Positions 9,397 through 17,947 are shown, counted from the first letter of the stretch. The stretch is 64,000 nucleotides of DNA from Chloroflexus aggregans DSM 9485 (GCF_000021945.1 NC_011831.1:434001-498000); one strand, 5' to 3'. A program made the numbers and translations. The notes: generated by a model from the letters alone, not told the origin.

Positions 9397-9552
9397 CACG
9401 TTGATCGCGTGCGTCGGTGCCATCGTGGGCCGTTCAGTCATCGCCGGCGTCAGCATCGGCTTGATTTTTCTCGTATGTGATGTGGGTGCCGGCTCGCTTC
9501 CTACAATTGGCGCCATCGATCCGTTTATTTTATTTTTTATTCGCTGCAACTC
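9397..9552 (+). pseudogene. internal fragment of a duplicated ABC permease gene
   Basis: Matches 17594-17735 inside the intact ABC permease gene (ACGTTGATTGCGTGCGTCGG onward, with scattered substitutions such as CTCGTATGTGATGTG against CTCGTGTTTGATGTG). It is joined to the oxidoreductase fragment at about 9397, so a deletion of about 2.5 kb in one copy of a tetR-oxidoreductase-ABC-permease segment explains both remnants. After about 9530 a T-rich insertion interrupts the match and homology fades before the stop of the CHAT-TPR gene. Confidence 0.8.
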
Positions 9553-9579
9553 TTCCCGCATTGCCGCAGGAGACAGCAC

Positions 9580-12500
9580 CTATGCCGCACCCAACTGTTT
9601 CAAAAGATTACGCAGATTCGCACGCACAAGCTGCGTGTTTGGGTGGTTCACTCCCAACCTTTGCTCCATAATCCGCAGCGCCCGCTCGAACAATGGGCGG
9701 GCGGCCGCGTAGTCGCCTTGGGATGCCAGCAGCCCGGCCAGATTGTTCAGGCTGGCGGCCGTATCGGGGTGGTCGGGCCCTAGCGCCCGTTCATAGATTG
9801 CCAGCGCCCGCTCGAACAATGGGCGGGCGGCCGCGTCGTCGCCTTGGGATGCCAGCAGCAAGGCCAGATTGGTCAGGCTGGCGGCCGTATCGGGGTGGTC
9901 GGGCCCCAGCGCCCGTTCGCGGATTGCCAGCGCCCGCTCGTACAATGGGCGGGCGGCCGCGTCGTCGCCTTGGGATGCCAGCAGCAAGGCCAGATTGTTT
10001 AGGCTGGTGGCCGTATCGGGGTGGTCGGGCCCCAGCGCCCGTTCATAGATTGCCAGCGCCCGCTCGTACAATGGGCGGGCGGCCGCATAGTCGCCTTGGT
10101 GGTACAGCAGCCCGGCCAGATTGTGCAGGCTGGTGGCCGTATCGGGGTGGTCGGGCCCCAGCGCCCGTTCATAGATTGCCAGCGCCCGCTCGTACAATGG
10201 GCGGGCGGCCGCGTCGTCGCCTTGGTGGTACAGCAGCCCGGCCAGATTGTGCAGGCTGGCGGCCGTATCGGGGTGGTCGGGCCCCAGCGCCCGTTCGCGG
10301 ATTGCCAGCGCCCGCTCGTACAATGGGCGGGCGGCCGCGTAGTCGCCTTGGTGGTACAGCAGCCTGGCCAGATTGTGCAGGCTGGTGGCCGTCTGCGGGT
10401 GGTCGGGCCCCAGCGCCCGTTCATAGATTGCCAGCGCCCGCTCGTACAATGGGCGGGCGGCCGCGTAGTCGCCTTGGGACGCCAGCAGCCCGGCCAGATT
10501 GGTCAGGCTGGTGGCCGTCTGCGGGTGGTCGGGCCCCAGCGCCCGTTCGCGGATTGCCAGCGCCCGCTCGACCAGCGGGCGGGCGGCCGCGTAGTCGCCT
10601 TGGGACGCCAGCAGCCCGGCCAGATTGTTCAGGCTGGTGGCCGTCTGCGGGTGGTCGGGCCCCAGCGCCCGTTCATAGATTGCCAGCGCCCGCTCGTACA
10701 ATGGGCGGGCGGCCGCGTAGTCGCCTTGGTGGTACAGCAGCCTGGCCAGATTGTGCAGGCTGGTGGCCGTATCGGGGTGGTCGGGCCCCAGCGCCCGTTC
10801 GCGGATTGCCAGCGCCCGCTCGTACAATGGGCGGGCGGCCGCGTCGTCGCCTTGGGATTCCAGCAGCAAGGCCAGATTGTTTAGGCTGGTGGCCGTATCG
10901 GGGTGGTCGGGCCCCAGCGCCCGTTCGCTGATTGCCAGCGCCCGCTCGTACAATGGGCGGGCGGCCGCGTAGTCGCCTTGGGATGCCAGCAGCAAGGCCA
11001 GATTGTGCAGGCTGGTGGCCGTCTGCGGGTGGTCGGGCCCCAGCGCCCGTTCGCGGATTGCCAGCGCCCGCTCGTACAATGGGCGGGCGGCCGCGTAGTC
11101 GCCTTGCTGCTGCAACAGATACGCCAGATTGTCCAGGCTGGTGGCCGTATCGGGGTGGTCGGGCCCCAGCGCCCGTTCGCGGATTGCCAGCGCCCGCTCG
11201 TACAATGGGCGGGCGGCCGCGTAGTCGCCTTGGGATGCCAGCAGCAAGGCCAGATTGTGCAGGCTGGCGGCCGTATCGGGGTGGTCGGGCCCCAGCGCCC
11301 GTTCGCGGATTGCCAGCGCCCGCTCGTACAATGGGCGGGCGGCCGCGTAGTCGCCTTGGGATGCCAGCAGCAAGGCCAGATTGTTTAGGCTGGTGGCCGT
11401 CTGCGGGTGGTCGGGCCCCAGCGCCCGTTCGCTGATTGCCAGCGCCCGCTCGTACAATGGGCGGGCGGCCGCGTAGTCGCCTTGGTGGTACAGCAGCCCG
11501 GCCGTCACCATCAGCAGTTGCGCTGCGCTCCGTTCATCCAACGCGCCAGCGTGGTCGCACAACGCCAGTAGGTGCGGGCGGTACGGGGTTGCCGCCAGTG
11601 GTGCGCGCTCTATCTCACGCATATCCATCACCGCTACTGCGGCTGCGGCCGTTGCGGCGAGGGTAGCGCGATCGTCTGGATTGCACGCGCGGGCAAAGGC
11701 GGCCACCAGCCGGTGGATCGCGACGCCGTCCGCGCTGCGCTCGGCGAGCCCGACCTCGCCCAGCCGGCGCAGGACGGGATCGGCGGCGGCCGCAGCGGGG
11801 TCGGCCGGATCGCCGCCGGCCAGCGCCCCCACCAGTGGCAGCGGTACGGGTGCGGGGGCGAGCCACGCCAGCCGGTGGAGCACTGCCCGCGCTTGAGCGT
11901 CGCGCTGCGGGTCGAGCCGGTCGTAGCTCAGCTGGATAGCCGCGGCAACACCACGCGGATAGTGGGTAGGCAAGAGTGCTACCTTCGCCAGTTCATCGCT
12001 GAGCGACTCGTTGCTCAGCACGGTTTGGGCAAGCTGCTGGCGGTAGGCGGCCAGTGGCAGGTTCGGCAGGTCTTCGAGGTAGGCCCCGGCCAGCGCCAGT
12101 GCCAGCGGCAAGTCGCCGAGCTGCTCGCAGATCGCATCGGCCTCCGCTGCGGTGGCCGGATCGGCCAGCAAGCTATCCACCGCCGTGCGCTGCGCCTGCG
12201 CGCGCGGTTGGAGCAGCAACCGGCGGCTGTCGGCGCGGGACAACGGCGCGAGCGCGACATGCTCCACCCCCAGCGTCGCCCGCCAGTGGGCATTGCGGCT
12301 GGTAACCAGCACCCGCGCGCCGCCGACACCGGGCCGCCACTCCGCAAGGAGGCGCGGGTCTTCGAGGTTGTCAAAGATCAGCAGCCGGCGAACCGGCTCC
12401 TGCCACGCTCGCCGCACCGCCGCCACCTGATCCGCCAGCGCCAACCCCGCCCAGCCGGGCAGGTTCAGCCCATCGGGGCCGCCGCAGGCGGCCACTTGTG

Positions 12501-13797
12501 CGGCTATGCCGTCGGCATCAGCCATGTTCAGCCAGAAGACGCCGCCGGGGAAACGGTCGCGGGTATGATAGGCAACCATTACCGCCAGTTGGCTCTTGCC
12601 GATCCCAGCGGTGCCATGCACCACCGGCGTAATCACCGTTACCTCGGGGGAGTCGGCGCACAGGGTCGCGACCAATTGCTCGATCTCCTGCTCGCGCCCG
12701 GTAAAGAGCGGGTTGGGCTGGTAGGGCACCCGGAACGGCGCGGCGGTGGCCGGTTGCGTGACCGGGGGCCACAGGCGGCCATCGCTCAGCCGGTTGAGCA
12801 GGGTCAGCGCCCACCACGCGGAGTGGCGGGCCTGCTGGAGGGCCAGCCGGGCGTGGGTGAGGGCGCGGTCGAGCTGGCCGTCGCGGCTGAGTTCGGTGAA
12901 GAAGACCGGCAATGCAACGGCGGCGGCGGCTTGTGACAACGCGCCGTGGGCCGTCAGCACGGCCGGCACGCCGGCCTGCGCCAGTCGCGGGCCGAGCGCT
13001 GTCAGCGGTTGGTCATCGGTGAGGCCGTCACAACTGATCAGCACGATCAGACGCGGGCGGCGGTCAGGGGCAAGACTGCGGATGAGCGCGGCCAGATCGG
13101 CGCCGGCCTGTTTGGCAGCGTGCCCGTCCCCATGCACCAGCCACAGCCACGGTTGGTGATCCACCAGCGCGCCGTGAGCCACCAGATAGAGGATGTCGCA
13201 CCCTGCGCGCACCGCCGCGCTGAGCGCTTCCCACGTCGCGGTCACAACGTCGGTATCGGCAGCGATCTCGGCCAACGCCTGCCGGGCCCGCGCGGTTTCG
13301 GCGGCGGCATCGATCGGCGCAAGACCCCAACGCGCGGCGTCATGCGGAGCTGCAATCGCGATGACGGCGCGCAGCGCGCTGCGCGGCCGGGGGCGCAGCG
13401 GCGTAACGTCGTCTGCCGCGAGGTAGCGCGACAGCCAGACCTTTCCGAGTGCGAGCGGCTGGTTGTGCTCCGGGTCACACAGCGTCTCCCAGCGCAGGCC
13501 GTACAACTCCGCGGGCAACAGCACCCGCAGGCGCAGCGCGTCGGCCCGATTCACCGCCGCGGCGTACAATTCGCGGTAGGCGGCCAGCGCTGCGGCCTCG
13601 GCGAACAGCATCCTCCCCAAGGCTGCGCCATACGCAGCCGGGTCGAGCGCCACGGCGCGCAAGGCCACCGCATCGAACGGCCCGGCGACGAAGGGACCGC
13701 GGATGGTGTCGCTCTGGCCGTCGTGCAGGGTCAGCCGCAGGTGGTACCGGCCGTCAGCAAGAGGTGCAAGGTCGAGGGTGAGAGTCGTGACGTTCAT
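9580..13797 (-). CDS. CHAT protease - NB-ARC (STAND) - tetratricopeptide repeat protein
   Basis: A 1,405-residue signal-transduction NTPase. Domains in order: a CHAT (caspase-HetF-associated) domain, residues about 1-330, with the His of LYLVAHGAL (~206) and the Cys of VLISCDGL (~255) as the expected catalytic dyad; an NB-ARC ATPase, about 345-640, with Walker A GTAGIGKSQLA (~392-402) and Walker B LLIFDNLED; a helical/winged-helix linker; and a TPR array, 765-1395, of 15 kinesin-light-chain-type 42-residue units. Such STAND proteins act as ligand-gated switches: the repeats sense, the NTPase oligomerises and the protease is released. A target or ligand is not visible. The ATG at 13797 is chosen because it opens the CHAT domain; an ATG at 13854 sits at the predicted transcript start and could be used leaderless. 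It stands alone among pseudogenes. Very high GC and repeat identity mark it as accessory. Confidence 0.9.
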   Translation of the reverse strand: MNVTTLTLDLAPLADGRYHLRLTLHDGQSDTIRGPFVAGPFDAVALRAVALDPAAYGAALGRMLFAEAAALAAYRELYAAAVNRADALRLRVLLPAELYGLRWETLCDPEHNQPLALGKVWLSRYLAADDVTPLRPRPRSALRAVIAIAAPHDAARWGLAPIDAAAETARARQALAEIAADTDVVTATWEALSAAVRAGCDILYLVAHGALVDHQPWLWLVHGDGHAAKQAGADLAALIRSLAPDRRPRLIVLISCDGLTDDQPLTALGPRLAQAGVPAVLTAHGALSQAAAAVALPVFFTELSRDGQLDRALTHARLALQQARHSAWWALTLLNRLSDGRLWPPVTQPATAAPFRVPYQPNPLFTGREQEIEQLVATLCADSPEVTVITPVVHGTAGIGKSQLAVMVAYHTRDRFPGGVFWLNMADADGIAAQVAACGGPDGLNLPGWAGLALADQVAAVRRAWQEPVRRLLIFDNLEDPRLLAEWRPGVGGARVLVTSRNAHWRATLGVEHVALAPLSRADSRRLLLQPRAQAQRTAVDSLLADPATAAEADAICEQLGDLPLALALAGAYLEDLPNLPLAAYRQQLAQTVLSNESLSDELAKVALLPTHYPRGVAAAIQLSYDRLDPQRDAQARAVLHRLAWLAPAPVPLPLVGALAGGDPADPAAAAADPVLRRLGEVGLAERSADGVAIHRLVAAFARACNPDDRATLAATAAAAVAVMDMREIERAPLAATPYRPHLLALCDHAGALDERSAAQLLMVTAGLLYHQGDYAAARPLYERALAISERALGPDHPQTATSLNNLALLLASQGDYAAARPLYERALAIRERALGPDHPDTAASLHNLALLLASQGDYAAARPLYERALAIRERALGPDHPDTATSLDNLAYLLQQQGDYAAARPLYERALAIRERALGPDHPQTATSLHNLALLLASQGDYAAARPLYERALAISERALGPDHPDTATSLNNLALLLESQGDDAAARPLYERALAIRERALGPDHPDTATSLHNLARLLYHQGDYAAARPLYERALAIYERALGPDHPQTATSLNNLAGLLASQGDYAAARPLVERALAIRERALGPDHPQTATSLTNLAGLLASQGDYAAARPLYERALAIYERALGPDHPQTATSLHNLARLLYHQGDYAAARPLYERALAIRERALGPDHPDTAASLHNLAGLLYHQGDDAAARPLYERALAIYERALGPDHPDTATSLHNLAGLLYHQGDYAAARPLYERALAIYERALGPDHPDTATSLNNLALLLASQGDDAAARPLYERALAIRERALGPDHPDTAASLTNLALLLASQGDDAAARPLFERALAIYERALGPDHPDTAASLNNLAGLLASQGDYAAARPLFERALRIMEQRLGVNHPNTQLVRANLRNLLKQLGAA
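9640..11505 (-). repeat. 15 tandem 126-bp units encoding the TPR array
   Basis: A 126-bp period repeats almost perfectly. Each unit carries a GCGGCCGC octamer and encodes QGDYAAARPLYERALAI followed by ERALGPDHPDTATSLNNLA with few changes. Differences fall at about eight amino-acid positions per unit, and silent changes are rare. This pattern points to recent unit duplication or gene conversion. Confidence 0.92.
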
Positions 13798-13861
13798 GGC
13801 GCAATCGGTGATGCGATGATGCTGGATGAAGAGCATCGCAATGGGATGATGCATTATGGAT

Positions 13862-13890
13862 AGTATAGCAAACGGCGGGCAGCATCGCAA
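13862..13890 (-). promoter_or_regulatory. promoter of the CHAT-NB-ARC-TPR gene
   Basis: Reading the minus strand, TTGCGA (13890-13885), a 17-base spacer and TATACT (13867-13862). The predicted start of transcription, near 13855, falls on or next to an in-frame ATG at 13854, which is the basis for the alternative leaderless start. Confidence 0.5.
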
Positions 13891-13991
13891 GCGAGGGGAA
13901 CCGCAGCGGTATTTGACCGCTGAGGAGGCAGGGTTGTTACCGCGGCGGGCGCACAGCACACCCACAGTACGTTCCCGCTGAGGGGCAAACC

Positions 13992-14294
13992 AATGGCGTA
14001 GAGGCGTCGCTTCCGCGCCCAGTCATAGCCGGCGCAGACGAAGGTTCTGCCCGCTTGACCAAGCTGTTGCGCGAAGGGCCGGTCGGTGACGAGCCGGTTG
14101 ACCGCTGCGGCCATCGCTGCCGGCGCATCGGCCAGCAACAGATGCTCGCCATCGCGCAGGCCGGGAATCCCCTCGGCCCCCATGGTGGTACTCACCACCG
14201 GCGCGGCCATCGCCAGCGCTTCGAGCAGCTTTAACCGCGAACCGTCCCCAATGCGCATTGGAATAACGACCGCTTCGTAGCGCAGTTGGCTTCC
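13992..14294 (-). pseudogene. C-terminal fragment of a family-4 glycosyltransferase
   Basis: About 100 codons encode the GT4 C-terminal signature: VVIPMRIGDGSRLKLLEALA, then APVVSTTMGAEGIPGL and the tail RTFVCAGYDW. The family is normally about 350-420 residues; the N-terminal half and the proper end are missing, and the flanking frame is unrelated sequence. There is no start codon or ribosome-binding site. It is a remnant of a gene that once occupied this locus. Confidence 0.75.
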
Positions 14295-14494
14295 GAGACG
14301 TGCCCTTCCAATACCTTCACCACCTTCCTGCCACTGGTGCAACGCTAGCGTGCCGTGCGGTGTGGGCGGGTGAACGCGCGCCCGTCCCGCACCATTTGTC
14401 CCATCGGGTGCAGAGCGTGCGTTGGTTATCAGCCGCTGCCGGTAGGCCAATGACCGTGTGCAGTACCCGCGGCTGCAGCGCTGTTTTCGCGTGT

Positions 14495-14820
14495 GTGGTA
14501 TAGTAGCAGCTAACAACCGTATTGCTGGCCGGGTGACCGAACCGCTTATGAGCACAACGCTCCGTGGACGCCATCGCCACTGTTACGCGACGAGATCCTC
14601 GCTGCAACCCGGCAACTCATCGCCGAACGTGGCTTTGCCGCTCTCGCAATGGATGACCTCGCCGCGCGCGTCGGTATTTCGCAACCAACCCGCTACAATC
14701 AATTTCCGACCCGTGAAGACCTGCTGGCGGTCATGAATTGCGCGCCTGGTTCGTGATCTGTTTGCTGCCACTACCGTGGGCGAGCCAACCGACCCACCGT
14801 GTGAACAGACGCAGAGCTAA
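14495..14820 (+). pseudogene. tetR pseudogene (copy B) with its promoter
   Basis: Homologous to 8495-9167. The ATG at 14548 opens MSTTLRGR, but a one-base deletion near 14577 and a one-base insertion near 14737 break the frame, and about 360 bases are missing between GAGCCAACCGAC and GTGAACAGACGCAGAGC. Only 273 bp remain of 621. The junction lies in short CCG/ACC microhomology. The HTH part is still recognisable (MDDLAARVGISQPTRYNQF). The promoter-like TGGTATAGT is preserved and may still drive the oxidoreductase gene downstream. Confidence 0.88.
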
Positions 14821-14824
14821 TTCG

Positions 14825-15973
14825 ATGAGACACGCTCACTTGCATCCGCACCACTCAGTCTGGCACGACGAACCGGAACCTGATTATCCGACCCTAACCG
14901 ATTCTGTAGCCGTTGATGTCTGTGTGATCGGGTTGGGCGGATCGGGCTTGACCTGCATCCACGAGCTGCTTGAGCTTGGGGTGCGCGTGGCCGGGATCGA
15001 TGCGACAACGGTTGGTGGTGGGGCTGCCGGGCGCAACGGCGGTTTTTTGCTGGCCGGGCTAGCAGCGTTTTACCATGATGCGGTGACCGCCATCGGGCGC
15101 GAGCAGGCCGCAGCGATCTACCGGCTCACGATCGCTGAAATCGAGCGTATGGCCGCCGCAATGCCGGGTGTGGTGCGGCAGGTTGGTTCGTTACGCATCG
15201 CTGCTTCGGCAGAGGAAATCGCCGATTGCGCTGCGCAGTTGCAGGCGATGCGGGCAGATGATTTGCCGGTCGAGCCATACCGCGGCCCAGAAGGTGAGGG
15301 GTTGTTGCTGCCTACCGATGGCGCGTTTCAACCGCTCCAGCGCTGTCGCTTATTAGCCGAGCAAGCGCGACGTGGCGGCGCACTGCTCTTCACCCACACA
15401 CCGGCGCTGGCAATTGATGACACAATAGTACGTTGCCCACAAGGTCAGATCCACGCACGTCACGTCATTGTGGCCGTCGATGGCGGTCTCGAACAACTAC
15501 TCCCTGAGTTACGTGGCGTAGTCCGTACCACACGTCTGCAAATGTTGGCAACAGCGCCCGATCCCGAACGAACCATCCCGCGACCGGTCTACACGCGCTG
15601 GGGTTACGATTATTGGCAGCAATTGCCGGATGGACGCATCGCGCTCGGTGGCTGTCGTGACCGATTTGCGGCAGATGAATGGGAAGCACCGGCAGAACCT
15701 TCGGCGCCGGTGCAAGCGGCGCTCGAACAGATATTACAGGAGCGGATTGGCAGTCGGACGCCGATTGAACGGCGTTGGGCCGCCCGGGTCGCGTTTCACG
15801 TCGGGAGTGTCTTGCCGATAGCTCGTCAGGTGCATTCGCATGTATGGGCAATCGGCGCGTACAACGGCACCGGTAACGTGATCGGTGCGCTCTGCGGGCG
15901 GGCGGCGGCGCGGGCAGCGGTGCGCGGCGATGTGACGCTGATGCGGTTGTTGGATGGCACGGCAAGGGGATAG
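14825..15973 (+). CDS. FAD-dependent oxidoreductase (DAO family)
   Basis: A 382-residue amino-acid or amine oxidase-like flavoenzyme. The Rossmann FAD motif VCVIGLGGSGLTCIHELLE is at about residues 33-52, followed by GGGAAGRNGGFLLAG, the second FAD contact of the DadA/GlpD-like family. The C-terminus has the family's GAYNGTGNVIGALCGRAAA segment. The substrate cannot be predicted. The ATG at 14825 follows the tetR pseudogene stop by four bases, the same spacing as in the duplicated copy, so regulator and enzyme were one operon. With local tetR broken, control may come from the intact copy at 8547. Confidence 0.88.
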   Translation: MRHAHLHPHHSVWHDEPEPDYPTLTDSVAVDVCVIGLGGSGLTCIHELLELGVRVAGIDATTVGGGAAGRNGGFLLAGLAAFYHDAVTAIGREQAAAIYRLTIAEIERMAAAMPGVVRQVGSLRIAASAEEIADCAAQLQAMRADDLPVEPYRGPEGEGLLLPTDGAFQPLQRCRLLAEQARRGGALLFTHTPALAIDDTIVRCPQGQIHARHVIVAVDGGLEQLLPELRGVVRTTRLQMLATAPDPERTIPRPVYTRWGYDYWQQLPDGRIALGGCRDRFAADEWEAPAEPSAPVQAALEQILQERIGSRTPIERRWAARVAFHVGSVLPIARQVHSHVWAIGAYNGTGNVIGALCGRAAARAAVRGDVTLMRLLDGTARG

Positions 15974-15975
15974 CC

Positions 15976-16005
15976 TTTTTACCGCAGAGAGCGCAGAGGA
16001 AACCA
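15976..16005. repeat. dispersed 'accgcagagagcgcagag' repeat fragment
   Basis: TTTTTACCGCAGAGAGCGCA followed by GAGGAAACC, directly after the oxidoreductase stop. It belongs to the family of short GCAGAG/GCAAAG-type dispersed repeats; a related stretch is at 31152-31211. Noncoding. Confidence 0.5.
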
Positions 16006-16096
16006 TGGCACTCACAGCAGCTTCGGCGGTAAAAACATCCTTCTGCAACGCTTGTTGTGGTATCATTAGGCCGAGCAACACTCTACGGAACGCGCC

Positions 16097-16999
16097 ATGA
16101 ACGCCATCGAAACGATCGATCTCACCAAACGCTACGGCCAACGGCTCGCCGTCGATCAGCTCAATCTCACCGTGAACAAAGGGGAAGTCTTCGGCTTTCT
16201 CGGTCCCAACGGCGCCGGCAAAACCACCACGATTGCGATGCTGTTGGGGTTGGTCAAGCCGACGCACGGGCGCGCAATTGTGCTCGGCTACGATGTGCAA
16301 CGCGAACCGATGCTGGCACTGCGGCGCGTAGGTGCGATGATCGAAGCACCGGCGTTCTACCCATACCTGAGCGGCGCCGATAACCTGCGGGTATTGGCGC
16401 GCGCCGGTGGGATTGCGCTCGAACGTGTCCCGCAGGTGCTGAAGATGGTTGAGTTGAGTGATCGCGCGCGTGATAAGGTAGCGACCTACTCACAAGGAAT
16501 GAAACAGCGACTGGCGATTGCCGCGGCCTTGCTCCCCGACCCCGAGTTGATCATGCTCGACGAACCAACCAACGGCCTCGATCCGGCGGGGACGGTTGAG
16601 ATTCGTAACCTGATCCGCGAACTCGCCGCCGGTGGCCGCACGATCTTGCTCTGTAGCCACTTGTTGCACGAGGTCGAGCAACTGTGTCAGCGCGTAGCGA
16701 TTATGAAAGAGGGAAAGCTGATCGCTACCGGTGAAGTCGCCACCCTGTTGCGACGTGGGCAGAGTGTGCGGGTGCGAGTAGCAGGTGATCCGGGGCCGGC
16801 AGTGAGTATCTTGACCACGTTACCTTGGGTTGGTAGTGTTACCGTCCAAGGTGATGCCATTTTGATCGATACCTCCACCGAACGGACTGCTGAGATTAAT
16901 ACCTTGCTGATTAAAGCCGGCATTGTGGTCGCCGAGATCGGCGCCGGTATGAATTCGCTGGAAGAGTTTTTCTTGACGGTAACCAAAGCCGAGCCATAA
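16097..16999 (+). CDS. ABC transporter ATP-binding protein
   Basis: A 300-residue ATPase subunit of an ABC-2 type exporter. Walker A FLGPNGAGKTTTIAML (about residues 34-49), signature YSQGMKQRLAIA (~135), Walker B LIMLDEPTNGLDPAG (~155) and the H-loop CSHLLHEVEQL (~190) are all present. The C-terminal 80 residues form the extra domain seen in CcmA/NodI-like exporters. The permease follows after 18 bases, so they form one complex at the membrane. The operon starts about 120 bases after the oxidoreductase. The exported substrate is unknown; drug or peptide resistance and lipid export are the usual roles. Confidence 0.93.
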   Translation: MNAIETIDLTKRYGQRLAVDQLNLTVNKGEVFGFLGPNGAGKTTTIAMLLGLVKPTHGRAIVLGYDVQREPMLALRRVGAMIEAPAFYPYLSGADNLRVLARAGGIALERVPQVLKMVELSDRARDKVATYSQGMKQRLAIAAALLPDPELIMLDEPTNGLDPAGTVEIRNLIRELAAGGRTILLCSHLLHEVEQLCQRVAIMKEGKLIATGEVATLLRRGQSVRVRVAGDPGPAVSILTTLPWVGSVTVQGDAILIDTSTERTAEINTLLIKAGIVVAEIGAGMNSLEEFFLTVTKAEP

Positions 17000-17017
17000 A
17001 GAGAAAGGCTCTCAGCT

Positions 17018-17947
17018 ATGCACACGGAAATCTCCCCTTTGAGAATATTTGGTCAGATGTTGGCCGCCGAATGGCTGAAGATTGTCCGGCGTCCGATGGC
17101 GCATCTCTTGCTTGGCATCTTTTTGTTCCTTGCCACCTTACGGGAGACTCTATGGTTTCTGGTCGTTGCCTTGCAAGAGGGGTTATTTAGTGGTGGTGAA
17201 ATTACCTTTGGTCTGCTCAGTCCGACGGCCATCGAGCAGATCAAACTCCAACTGAGCTTACCCGGCGTGTTTGGGGCGATGTTCGGTGAAATCAACGGCA
17301 CCGGCGGGATACTTGCTGTCATTTTAGCGGCCGGTCTCTTTGGTAGTGATTTCAATTGGGGCACCCTGCGCGTTTTGCTTACCCGGATGCCCAATCGAAC
17401 GATCTATCTGCTGGCAAAAGTGACGGCCCTCCAACTGGCCTTACTTGCCGCCATGGCGATAACACTCCTCCTCGGTACGGGATTGGCGTTGATCTTCGGT
17501 GGGCTGCTCGGTTTGCCACAACGCCTTGGCGTAATCGATCTGTTGTTGGTGCCGGTCGGGATGCTACGCGCGCTCCTCGTCCTCTTACCCTACACGTTGA
17601 TTGCGTGCGTCGGCGCCATCGTGGGCCGTTCGGTCATCGCCGGCGTGAGCACCGGCTTGATTTTTCTCGTGTTTGATGTGAGCGCCGGCTCGCTTAATAC
17701 GATTAGCGCCATCGATCCGTTTATTCGCTCGTTGGTCAATCTGCTCTTGCAGCCAAACATTAATCGGCTTATCATCGAGAATGGTCGTATGTTCGGCCTC
17801 GACCAGAGCGTGTTGACTTCAGCGCTCGACACTGCGTTGCTTCCACCGCAGTGGCAAGCGCTAATCGTGATCATCGTCTACAGCATGATCTTCGGCTACA
17901 GCGCCTATCGTACACTGAACCGCCAAGACATCGGCGGGGCGAGCTGA
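17018..17947 (+). CDS. ABC-2 type transporter permease
   Basis: A 309-residue membrane subunit with about six hydrophobic segments. The N-terminus is cytoplasmic (MLAAEWLKIVRRPMAHLLLG, a typical ABC-2 permease opening); a long first loop contains GTGGILAVILAAGLFGSDFNWGT, and the TLRVLLTRMPNR amphipathic stretch follows. It is the partner of the ATPase immediately upstream. Part of this gene (17594-17735) exists as a second, broken copy at 9397-9552. It is convergent with the antiporter gene, whose stop is adjacent at 17948. Confidence 0.88.
   Translation: MHTEISPLRIFGQMLAAEWLKIVRRPMAHLLLGIFLFLATLRETLWFLVVALQEGLFSGGEITFGLLSPTAIEQIKLQLSLPGVFGAMFGEINGTGGILAVILAAGLFGSDFNWGTLRVLLTRMPNRTIYLLAKVTALQLALLAAMAITLLLGTGLALIFGGLLGLPQRLGVIDLLLVPVGMLRALLVLLPYTLIACVGAIVGRSVIAGVSTGLIFLVFDVSAGSLNTISAIDPFIRSLVNLLLQPNINRLIIENGRMFGLDQSVLTSALDTALLPPQWQALIVIIVYSMIFGYSAYRTLNRQDIGGAS

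Noticed and set aside
9640-11505. CRISPR-like direct repeats
   Set aside because: Units are contiguous 126-bp coding repeats without unique spacers, and the sequence is protein-coding throughout.
9693-11666. Long plus-strand open frames (up to about 410 codons) opposite the TPR array, rich in Arg, Gly, Pro and Ala
   Set aside because: The 126-bp period is a multiple of three and GC-rich, so antisense frames stay open by chance. The minus frame has real domains; the plus frames have no start signals or recognisable motifs.
11572-13863. Plus-strand frames of 300-450 codons opposite the CHAT and NB-ARC domains
   Set aside because: GC-rich shadow frames; the minus strand shows Walker motifs and a His/Cys dyad in conserved order.
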